Positions 1 to 8,673 of a stretch of DNA of 13,569 nucleotides are shown here, piece by piece. Position 1 is the first letter of the stretch. Each line of letters starts with the position of its first letter. Both the position numbers and the translations under genes were made by a program. The notes beneath the pieces are model-generated. The model saw only the letters and a list, made by a program, of their open reading frames with translations. It was not told the origin of the DNA and ran no database searches. The DNA is from Bondarzewia mesenterica (taxonomy: Eukaryota > Basidiomycota > Agaricomycetes > Russulales > Bondarzewiaceae): assembly GCA_004802705.1 (NCBI GenBank), contig SGPL01000737.1:1-13569 (forward strand), in the 5' to 3' direction.

Positions 1-2463
1 CAAGATGCCCCACCACCACCACATCCCCCACCAGCCCCCTAGAATCGGATGCAGTAAGCAAATATATACAACACCAGTTACCCGAAGATGTATCACAGGT
101 GACTCACCGCCGCACAACCACCTATACCACCACATCCCCCACTACCCATCACATTTCCCACACCCCCGACACAGGCTCCAATACCATACCACATCGGCAC
201 TGGATATAAAAACGCGGGACTATGATCCACACCACGCTGATACGTCCTCTTGTCCATCCTCCCGTCCTTCACCCGTGCAGAGTCTCGCACGCGGCGGCGC
301 TGCAACTTCACCTGGCGAAGATGACGTTGCATCACGGCGCTTGGAAGGCCTTGCACAGTAATGCCGTTGTGGTCGGAGGGATGTGTAGCGGCGAGCAAGT
401 CGGGAAGCTCGGGTGGGGAAAGTTCGGAAGAGGTGTAGGGCTTGTTACTCATGTGTTGCACCAACCGAGTGAGTTTCTGGCCGATGGTATCGCCGGGAAG
501 GGGACAGCCACAGTACATGTAAGGAACATTGAAGCGAGCCTGCATTGTCGGATTTCGGTTATCAGAGAGCGGCAGCTGTGGGTGGACTCGGACGGTACTC
601 ACATTCCACGCACGGCAAGTCAGGTCAAACGCATTTGACAAGTGCGATTCTTCAACCTTATCGTCACTGGGTCAAGCCGTTTGGTCAGACGCATTTTAGG
701 GACCTTTTTGCGACATCTACTCACTGATCGACGTAGCGTCCCACGTACTTTGCGCAGTCAGTCTGGTACCGTGTCTCAAAGAGCTGATGAGTATGCCAGG
801 CCAGGTCAATGTCCAGAGTAGGGACGAAAAATTCCGATGGGGAGTTAGCCATGAGATCAAGGAATGCGTGGTAACGGACAATCGAGTGGTGAAGCGCTCG
901 CTCGTCAGAGGGATCGTCGAAATAGCCAGGCTGAGTCCATCCTAACTCCTGCATCTTCTCGACGAAAGATCCTTGACGCAAAACCTGGGAACAAGGTCGC
1001 TCAGCTTGGCTTCTGTAGAGTGAAAATAGAGAACTTACTGCTCCCACCAATTCAACTGAGAACGGTCGTTGATCGCTGTAAGCGCTGAGCACTCTGCCAA
1101 TTCTTCATGGCATGTCACATCAGAAGTCCTCAAAAAGGTAAAAATGAGGGGCCTACAATTTTGGTCGCACAGCAATGCCCGGCGTCAGTCTGATCGCTGT
1201 TAAGCTCCATTGCACGGCCTCCGCCATCTCGATGCTGGTCTTCGGCGTCTTCCCACCATTTGATCTGAATGGTCGTGCATTAAGCATGACATTTTTAATC
1301 AGTTGAGCGCGTCTCATATCCTCGCCTTTCAAGGGCGTACGAAGTGTATTGCTGCGACAGATGAGACAAGGTAAGGAGTCTGCATCATGTTGCATGAGAC
1401 ACGTACGCCATGTAGACACCATAGCCGTGTGTAGACTTCACAATTTCGTCCATATGATCGAGGGATATATCATGTGTGAATTTAGCGACGGCGAGGCGCT
1501 CCTTTGTTATAGAAAATCGACATGCTGCGCAATCAATTGCAAATTGCTGCTGAGCATAGCCCGTGCCAGAATTATTGATATACGCTAGGCACGAAATATA
1601 TGAATGAGTATCAAAAATCATGACTGGTATATGAAGTACTCACGGGCAAGGACTTTAACGTGACAAACAGGACACTGGAGCTCCTGGGTCATCAGAATCG
1701 ATGATGCCTCGAAAGGATCGAAAGGTGTTTGTGTTTGCGAAAACCATGATGTGACCCTTGCCTCGGACGGTCGGAAGGTCTTCAGGCTGCCTGTGATTTC
1801 CTGATCCACGCATCAAACAACGCGTCGTGTCTGCCGCTTAATGTTTCCTGGTCTTACCAAAGTTCTGAGAAACAAGTCGTGGGGAAATGACGCCAGAGTG
1901 CGCATTATCGTTAGTCGGCTACAGTCTTCTGCATACGACCTTTGAAACAAGTACGCCAGTTTTTGAATCTACTACCTTTGCAGCGAGTGTCAAAGCTTAC
2001 CTTGGGTTGAGAAGGTATGCATGCCAGACCATCCAGACATCAACTGGAGGGGCTTCGACTTCAGCCCATGTCTCGGTTCGGACAGGGGCAACTGCTTTCA
2101 GCCATCTCTCAAACCTGTACCGGAGTCGATGTTCAACAGTTCAAACAGCAGGATATGCACAAGAACAACCGACCTTTCGACTGCCAAGCCTACAAACCAA
2201 GCCCATCTCTGTTCTGGTAGCAAATTACCCACCTGACGGGGCAATCGCGGATCTTGGCCTGCTTCCACCTTCCGTCTGAGTTCATAGAACGCACCAAGAA
2301 GATCGAGGTGAAGCTTGAGTTGTCTAGTGTTTACAAAGGGACTCGCAAGGATTCGCGAGCCGATACGGAGGATGGGAGGCTGACTGGAAGGAGGAACTTC
2401 GGTTGTCGTGTATGTAGGCAGACCAGCTGCTGTGTATGCAGGCGGTGGAATAATATTCGACAT
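1..2463 (-). CDS. GRDP-like (DUF1399) glycine-rich domain protein, 3' end missing at window edge
   Basis: This is a fungal member of the GRDP-like/DUF1399 family (plant GRDP proteins are linked to stress and ABA responses; the fungal role is unknown). Exons: 2463-2174, 2114-2001, 1939-1858, 1800-1644, 1584-1407, 1351-1157, 1093-1039, 984-725, 666-603, 539-108 and 38-1. All junctions keep frame, giving at least 621 residues. Two family signatures are visible: PVDVWMVWHAYLLNP (residues 120-134) and FVPTLDIDLAWHTHQL (410-425). Between them lie two Cys pairs, CPVC (205-208) and CAAC (233-236), which could bind zinc. A CGCPLPGD motif follows near 475-482. The tail is Gly/Cys-rich. The apparent stop at 93-91 lies inside the last intron (107-39, GTGAGT...TAG); the final exon continues past base 1. 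The start at 2463 is chosen because the protein then begins MSNIIPPPAYTAAG, as expected for a Pro-rich N-terminus; an in-frame ATG at 2553 is possible. The donor of the 1156-1094 intron (GTAGGC) is weak. Family is confident; cellular function is not. Confidence 0.85.
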
Positions 2464-3028
2464 CCTGAGGCTAAGGCTGGTAGATCGAGACTGAAAGTTC
2501 CGCCAATGGAACCCGAATGTTATATGCCGAATTGTCAAGTATAAGACGCCCAAAGACGCACTAAGCTATGCCGTACATTTGAAAGAGCATGAGGCAGTCC
2601 TGTCCTCCTGATATGACCTGTGATACTTTACATGGGGAGGCAAATGCCTGGTGTGATTAGCTGCAACGCGTCAGTTGGTGGAGATCCGCCCACTCACCCC
2701 ACTACGATAAGAATGTTGAATTAGCTGTGACACAATCATGCCAATATCTCATCGATCTCATCACAGCTCAGCGCTCAGCGCTCATCACTCACCTTGACGG
2801 AAATTCAGGTGGGCTCACAACAGGCGGAGACCTCCAACATTTGTGAAATGAGGTAATCATCTTAACACAGAACGACTGTCTTCTGTGTAGGTCGCTACGG
2901 AGACTAGGTAATCATTTAAATCGTGACACCGGCCCAGGCGCGTGAGCGGTGAGCTTGCAGGAGCTTGCGTTACTCACAATCCAGCGCTTCGTTCAAGTAT
3001 TCCCTCTGGCAGGCTCCGACTCTCCTCA
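2464..3028. promoter_or_regulatory. divergent intergenic region between the GRDP-like and glycosylase-like genes
   Basis: These 565 bases separate two start codons pointing away from each other, so they should hold both promoters. I see no coding frame of note. Visible structure is limited to a short tandem run of GCTCAGC-like units near 2765-2790 and two copies of AGGTAATCAT at 2851-2860 and 2906-2915 in the same orientation. The direct repeat could be a factor-binding site for the rightward gene, but nothing identifies the factor. Confidence 0.5.
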
Positions 3029-4464
3029 ATGCCCAAGAGGTACCAGAGAGACTGTGGCGACGATGGACAGCTGGCATCGATAGAAATTGGAGACGACAAG
3101 GGGATCGAGAAAAAGAGACAAAGGAAAGGTGCGTCTTCGACACTTGGCTGTGCGTGTATGGTTGACTCTTATATCTCAGTTGACGTTTTTCTTTGCCAGA
3201 CGATGTTGTTCGGCCATCTGACCAGGATCTTCAGCATCTCTTGGACTTTTCCTCGACCTCCCTGACGTCATCTTCTGCGATTACGTCTCGTTTTGATGAG
3301 ATTGCTTCATACCTCCTTCACCATGCCCGACTCATTTGCCAAACATATCTTCCCGATAAATCCTGTTCAGATTCAAAGTCTATAGATGGCACAAGCACCT
3401 CAACAATAATTGAGGAGTATGAGATATTGGAAGTTGAATTTTATTTGATCAAGACGGGCATCCATGAGGATCCGTTTACTCATGGAAACGAGGAGCAGCG
3501 GACATCCGGGCAATGGTGAGCAACTTGTCATTTCTTCTCTTCCACTCTGTAGTCAGACTACCCATCCCCGTCTTGGTGCATTTACTTTTACCACGAATAC
3601 AGGTATTTCCACCGGGCGCCTCGTCCTTCTGCCGCTTCGCCGTCGTACTCGGCATCCACGAACGCCACTAGCGCGGGAGGCTATCGAGGCGGCACGCGAA
3701 AAGGCCTTGACCTAACTCTAGGCACACGGGCGTCTGCAGATCCTCCTGTGACGTCCCGGTTTTTCTCCAAGGCCTCGCAATCGTCTACTATGGCTCTTGC
3801 AGATAACATTCGCGGCGGTGTTCTCCTTCGCTCCATACGGAGGGTATCAGACTCCCACGTCGTCTCTGGCCCATCCTTGTTAGTGGACGAACTTTTGCGG
3901 GTCAACAACGCTCCGAGCATTGTCGATTTGGTACGCACGAAGTGGTGCGGAGACATATCCATCTTTCCGTCACCCAATTCCAGCCCCTCTGTAGGCAAGA
4001 GTGTATCGCTTTTTCTCAAACTTGCGAAGCGCCAAGGCACAGGATCTCTGGATGCACCTCATATATTCAAATCTCCGCGAATTGGCCTCGATCTCTCCAA
4101 TCCATCCACTCAGCTTACATCTACTGATCGACGCATCCTATACGTCTCGAAGCCTTACCGTTATTTCATACATCCGCACCTATTGACGTCTAACGGCCGC
4201 GGGCAGACATTCTTGGGCATCTATGAGCATCTGCACACCTCCGGATGTTTCGAGGAGGACGAGGACATTGTCGAGGAAATCGTTGGATTGACGGGAATGA
4301 AGACGAAGTCCGTAGTAAAGTATATATCCGACTACAACGCAGGGCGTGCGTCTGGTCATCTCAGGTCTTTTGTAGGACCTTCAGGCAAAGGGGCTGCTGC
4401 TTCTCCAGCCTCATATCTTCGGATGATAGGATCTCTTCACCGTTTTCTGTCCCCAACCGCGTAG
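3029..4464 (+). CDS. conserved protein resembling 3-methyladenine (alkyladenine) DNA glycosylase
   Basis: Exons 3029-3128, 3200-3515 and 3603-4464 (introns of 71 and 87 nt, GTGCGT...CAG and GTGAGC...CAG) give 425 residues. The N-terminus is hydrophilic and basic near residues 28-33 (KKRQRK). The conserved core reads in order: EVEFYL (111-116), HEDPFTH (122-128), WYFHR (139-143), KGLDLTLG (172-179), GGVLLRSI (210-217), GPSLLVDELL (228-237), SPRIGL (296-301) and KPYRYF (322-327). The order EVEFYL, then an Asp/His segment, then an aromatic strand, GGVLLRSI and GPSxL parallels the human AAG/MPG order ETEAYL, DEAAH, VLLRAL and GPSKL. E113 would sit at the catalytic Glu position. This parallel is my inference; a DNA-repair role is not shown. 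The C-terminal 90 residues are acidic, then Gly/Ser-rich. Start choice: this ATG is the one in frame with exon 2 after removing the first intron, and lies in good context behind a pyrimidine stretch. The existence of the gene is firm; the function is tentative. Confidence 0.75.
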
Positions 4465-4550
4465 CGTTGGGCGCTTAGCAGTAAGTTGTCGGTTCCGTAG
4501 CTATTTTATCTGAATTGAAATTTCAATACATGGTGCTCTGTAGACCGATC

Positions 4551-4633
4551 ATTACAGGGTGTTGCATAATAACGTGCAGGTTCGCGTTCAAAAAATTTGT
4601 TTGGTCGTGTTGTATCTGGGCAGAATTTGTGAC
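4551..4633 (+). repeat. left terminal inverted repeat of the MITE
   Basis: It matches the reverse complement of 4828-4910 at 77 of 83 positions. The six mismatches are at 4586, 4606, 4614, 4617, 4618 and 4621; the outer 35 bases are identical. Five of the six differences are transitions. Confidence 0.85.
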
Positions 4634-4908
4634 TCTGTCACATCTATCCCAGGGATGATTGTCTGTTACAATGGCTTCTCTCATCTCTATTGAGCTTCAA
4701 GAACACATATAAATGAAGCAAAGAGGTTGGAGGTTCAAGACTACTGAATTTTGCGACAGGAAACTGAGGAAAAAGGGACTGAGGGACTCGGAGCGGGTGG
4801 ACGAAAATACGTAGGTGATGACAAGCTGTCACAAATTCTCCCTGGACACAACACAACCAAACAAATTTTTTGAATGCGAACCTGCACGTTATTATGCAAC
4901 ACCCTGTA
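4553..4908. mobile_element. MITE-like non-autonomous DNA transposon with TA ends
   Basis: A 352-bp element (4555-4906) is bounded by TA on both sides and begins and ends with matching inverted termini (CAGGGTGTTGCATAATAACG at the left). The terminal inverted repeats extend 83 bp inward and frame about 194 bp of unique interior with no convincing coding frame. TA duplication and CAGGG-type ends suit the Tc1/mariner superfamily, but the superfamily is inferred from ends alone. It lies 88 bp after the stop of the glycosylase-like gene and may fall in that gene's 3' transcribed region. Confidence 0.75.
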
Positions 4909-4910
4909 AT
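4828..4910 (-). repeat. right terminal inverted repeat of the MITE
   Basis: Partner of the repeat at 4551-4633. The near identity of the arms suggests either recent insertion or conservation of the ends for transposase binding. Confidence 0.85.
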
Positions 4911-5567
4911 GTGGAAAACAGTCTCAGGGGTCGAAATTTTTGTGGACAGCAGCGACGTGATGCCATGATGCCATCCAGGCAGTTGATTCGCCTTCACCGA
5001 GGAAGTACATTTATTGATGCATGATATCTTCAGTCTGATTCTTTTAGCAATAAGTAGCAGAACCTTGCAAATGCATTTCACAATTTGGAGCGCTACGTAT
5101 TGGCCACGGACGACGAACTACAACAAATGTCTTTTATAATAAGGCTGTCCTCGCCACGGCGAAGGCGTTGTGTTACTTGTGAGTTTGATGGAGTTTGCAG
5201 ACCGTCATTTACCACTTTACTTCCGACCGGCGCTTAGCTATCTGCCAGAGATAAGTAAACCTCTCAAATTCAGCGTGGTCGCAGCCTTCCATATATACAA
5301 TGCATATCTTATCCAACGCCAAGTACATTTTTGCACGGTTATACCATCCGTGGGGCGATTGTTTCTCAATCGCATATAAGTTATCTTATCGCGTCTCTTG
5401 TCGAAATGACCGAGTTGACAGGATGGTTCTCTCGTTCCGTGCCGTTCCTCGACATCTTCGAGTCGCCCCTTGAGCTTCTAGCGAGACAGCTCTTATATAG
5501 GATTCCGGCTGTCAGCTTCTCATCCTCCCCCCCGCCATCACCTTCGTCCTTTCTTCTTCGCACGAAG
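4909..5567 (+). promoter_or_regulatory. upstream region of the MFS transporter with TATA box
   Basis: The space between the MITE and the transporter start holds no gene I can support. TATATA at 5494-5499 lies 69 bp before the ATG, and a strongly pyrimidine-rich stretch at about 5519-5559 fits a fungal transcription start zone. The reading frame of exon 1 stays open upstream to an ATG at 5406, but that ATG precedes the TATA box, which favours the ATG at 5568. Confidence 0.5.
5238..5390. promoter_or_regulatory. cluster of GATA-factor sites upstream of the MFS transporter
   Basis: Five GATA cores fall 178-330 bp before the transporter ATG: AGATAG on the minus strand at 5243-5238, AGATAAG on the plus strand at 5249-5255, GATAAG on the minus strand at 5313-5308, and an overlapping minus-strand pair (CGATAAGATAA) at 5391-5381. 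Fungal GATA regulators of nitrogen use (AreA/Nit2/Gln3 type) bind HGATAR, and yeast DAL5 is controlled by paired GATAAG sites. A regulatory role here is inferred from position and gene family. Confidence 0.5.
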
Positions 5568-7854
5568 ATGGGTTCCTTCAGTGAGAAAGACGAGAAGCAC
5601 GAACATGGCGTGGCCGTCACTACGAATGAGGTTGACACAGGTGCTGCTCTGCTCACTGGTGCCAGTCCCGTTGAACTGGACGAAGCCGAAGCGACGCGAA
5701 TCAGGTATGCTCAATGCTGCTCAAAGTCCTCCTTCAAGTTGTTTCGCAGTTGATCCTTACTACCTGTGATCAAGGCGGAAGATCGATTTACACATCCTGC
5801 CTCTCATGTGTAGTAAGTTTCGGAGCGTCACGATACCTTTCTGAGATATCATTGATTGACTGAGACTTTTCTCCCTTCCAGTTCTCTACTGGATTCAGTT
5901 CATGGACAAAACAACCCTGGGAAGCTCAGCCATTCTCGGTATCCGGTATGCACGCATATCACGCAATACTCCATACACATGAGGTGATGATGGCCGAATA
6001 ACGTTTTATCTTTGAAACTTCAGGACGGCAACCCATCTGACGACAAACCAGTACGTATGACTTCATATTGACAAGTCGGCGCTCGCTCATTGTTTCCCGC
6101 ACAGGTACAACTGGCTGGGTACCATCTTCTACTTGAGTTACCTGGTCTTTGAATATCCTCAGAATCTGGCTCTGCAACGGTTACCTGTCGGCAGATGGAT
6201 GAGGCATGTGATCATATCCTTTGAGAGGTACCATGTTCGTATACCAAAACTGACATGCAATTCCCATACAGCATCAACATCTTTGTCTGGGCCGTCGCGC
6301 TTTGCAGTCATGCTGCCTGCAAGAACTTCGCTGGTCTATTCGTCGTCCGTCTGATTTTAGGCGCGTGCGAGGGATCGATCACGGCCGGTTTCATGATTGT
6401 TAGCTCCATGTTCTACACCCGCAACGAGCAGACATTGCGGGTCGGATATTGGTGTAAGTGCAGCGGTTGGCCTTCGAATCTTTTTTCTTATGCCGTCTCG
6501 TGCAGTTTTGATGAACGGAACTGCCCAAATTATTTCCGGATTCATCAGCTTTGGATCCTTGCACATCAAGACCTCAGGATTTCAACCCTGGCAATGGTCT
6601 GTCTCGTTGACTGTCTTGTATCTCACGGATCACTGACGACGTCGAAATGACAAGGCTAATGATCATCACTGGGATGCTCACTCTCATCACGGCTACTCTC
6701 TTCTTTTTCTTCTTCCCGGACTCTCCGACCAGTGCTTGGTTTTTGACTCCGGACGAGCGCGCGAAGGCCGTACTGCGTATAAAGGAAAATCAGACTGGTG
6801 TCGAGAACAAGCACTTCAAGTGGGACCAGTAAGTTTCTCCAGGTTTCTCTCTGCAACCTTTTTCAAACAGATCCGTCTAATGTGCGTTATCGGCCCTGTT
6901 TATCAGGATGATCGAAGCTTTCACCGATCCAAAGACCTGGCTCTTCGCGCTCTTCTCCGCTCTCGACAATATCCCCAACTCGCTCACGAATCAGCGCTCA
7001 ATCATCGTCGCCTCGTTCGGATTTACAAACTTGCAGACGACCTTGTTGGGATGTGTTGACGGTTTGGTTGAAATCGTCACGATCTTCACGGGTGTGCAGC
7101 TTGTGTCAAGAATCCCGAACAGCCGCGCATATATCGCTGTCATATACTTCATTCCCAACATTATGGGGGTCTTCTTGATCAATTTCCTGCCATGGAGCAA
7201 TAAGGTGGGATTGCTCTTCAGCCAGTGGCTTACTGGTACGTAGCTTTCCATCCTGATTTGTCCGTGAGATTCGTGGACGCTGATGTTTTTTCTGATTGAT
7301 CAGGTGTTGGGACAACCGCTTTCGTGTTGGCGCTCGCTTGGGTGGGCCAAACGACCGCAGGGCACACGAAGAGAATTACCACGAATGCCATCATGTTGTC
7401 CGCATACTGCATCGGCAATGCGGCAGCGCCCTTCATGTGGCAGGCGAAGTACAAGCCCAGGTCAGTCCATTCGCAATCTCTCGATTTCTCACTCCAGGAA
7501 ATTGATCCCTCGTGTCCGTGAATGCAGGAACCACATCCCTTGGATCATCATCGGCATCAGCTACGTGTGCTGCATTTGCCTGATGCTCGCCATCCGCTTC
7601 CTCCTCGCGCGCGAGAACAGGCTGCGGGATAATGAACCCCATGACGACACTTACGAGGACGTTTATGTTGAGAAGGTGCTGGAAGATGGATCGCGCGTGG
7701 AAGTGAAGGTTCCCAAGGTCAGTTGCACGCCCTTCCCGTCTTTCTTTTCGTTTTTACTTCCCTCCTGTGTGATCAATGCTGACTGAGCGGCTTGACGTAG
7801 GAACTCCTGGATTTGACGGATAGGCAGAACAGGGAGTTCAGATATGTCTTGTAA
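5568..7854 (+). CDS. allantoate-permease (Dal5)-family MFS transporter
   Basis: A plasma-membrane major facilitator of the anion:cation symporter/allantoate permease type. Members import small organic anions such as allantoate, ureidosuccinate, nicotinate, biotin precursors or dipeptides; the substrate cannot be read from the sequence. Exons: 5568-5704, 5775-5812, 5882-5945, 6024-6050, 6105-6203, 6272-6453, 6506-6596, 6655-6828, 6907-7235, 7304-7460, 7528-7717, 7801-7854, giving 513 residues, a normal family length. A hydrophilic N-terminus (1-45) precedes RKIDLHILPLMC (47-58), the usual entry to helix 1. Helix 2 ends in YPQNLALQRLPVGRW (106-120), and helix 4 carries RLILGACEG (148-156). A long hydrophilic loop follows FFFFFPDSPTSAW, as expected between helices 6 and 7. 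The C-terminus is charged. About 12 membrane segments are expected. The intron at 6204-6271 appears to begin with GC rather than GT. The start at 5568 is supported by the TATA box and the family-typical MGSFSEKD beginning. It converges with the hydrolase gene on its right. Confidence 0.9.
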
Positions 7855-8673
7855 CGAAAGCAGAGATGAATATTAGGGGCTTGGCGTGCTTGTACTTTTT
7901 CTTTTCTCATTTTCTTGAGCTTTATGACAGAATGTACGGGGTAGATGATCTGATACACAATATGGGGTTACTTTCTCAACCTCCTTAAGGCCCCAGTTCC
8001 CAAGAAGAAAACAGAGGATAATTTGCAACTTGGCAAGAAACCGACTATATTGTAAAGCGCCTGGCCTTGTTCATAGAGAAAGCATCAGCAGAATCGGCAC
8101 ATCACGATGAATCCCGTTAAATTATTTAAATAACAGCGGAAGACCAACAATGACGCACTAAGACCAACGATCTATTATATGTTGCACAACAGGAAGCCCG
8201 AAATGAGAACGAACGAACGATGAAATAGCGTATCACAGCGTAAGCGTGGAATGATGTATCACTAATGGATGCCAGGTATGACAACAACAGGAGGAGGAAT
8301 TGAGGGAGATGGGACAACGCGCGCGAATAGGTATAGGTAGACAGATTCTTCGAAGTCACGACTGCATGATAGGCATAGCAGCCGGGAGGAAAGGAAGACG
8401 GGTGAATCGAGAAGTCTGCGCAAGGGCATGAGTATACAATGTCTTTGGAAGAACATAACGGTGAGTGATAGTGACCAGTAAAGGTATACCAAAGGAACGA
8501 AAAAAAAAAAGGAAAGGGAAAAACCAACAGCAAAGAGGCACTCCATGGAGTGACAGAAAGAAGGGCGGGTATTTTTCAAGATTTTTGCGCGTATTGTCCG
8601 CATCGTGTTTTTGCGTGATGATAGATATCCTGGGAGATGGCCGGTCTTGTCGTCCTTGTCCGAAGGGAGAAAG
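7855..8673. other. convergent intergenic region, no gene seen
   Basis: These 819 bases lie between the stop codons of two genes facing each other and should hold both 3' untranslated regions. Minus-strand open frames here are low-complexity (Phe/Ser/Leu-rich) and look like translated T/C-rich DNA. Minor structure: a 12-bp AT palindrome TTATTTAAATAA at 8122-8133, a (GAAC)3.5 microsatellite at 8207-8220, and a 25-nt purine tract with an A11 run at 8499-8523. Confidence 0.6.

Noticed and set aside
222..638. Plus-strand open frame over the GRDP-like gene tail
   Set aside because: It is the shadow of the large minus-strand exon 539-108 plus intron, and its protein shows no family feature.
2851..2915. 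AGGTAATCAT direct repeat as a target-site duplication
   Set aside because: The 45 bp between the copies has no inverted ends or coding content, so a small promoter repeat or chance is more likely.
4644..5081. 145-codon minus-strand open frame across the right half of the MITE
   Set aside because: It runs through the inverted repeat into flanking DNA, has no recognisable motif or transposase residues, and is most likely chance.
5406..5567. In-frame upstream ATG extending the MFS protein by 54 residues
   Set aside because: It lies upstream of the TATA box, the extra residues are Ser/Pro-rich with no family match, and the 5568 start gives a normal family length.
8126..8603. Minus-strand open frames of 113-135 codons in the convergent intergenic region
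   Set aside because: The composition is Phe/Ser/Leu/Tyr-rich from T/C-rich DNA, there is no domain signal, and they overlap one another in different frames.
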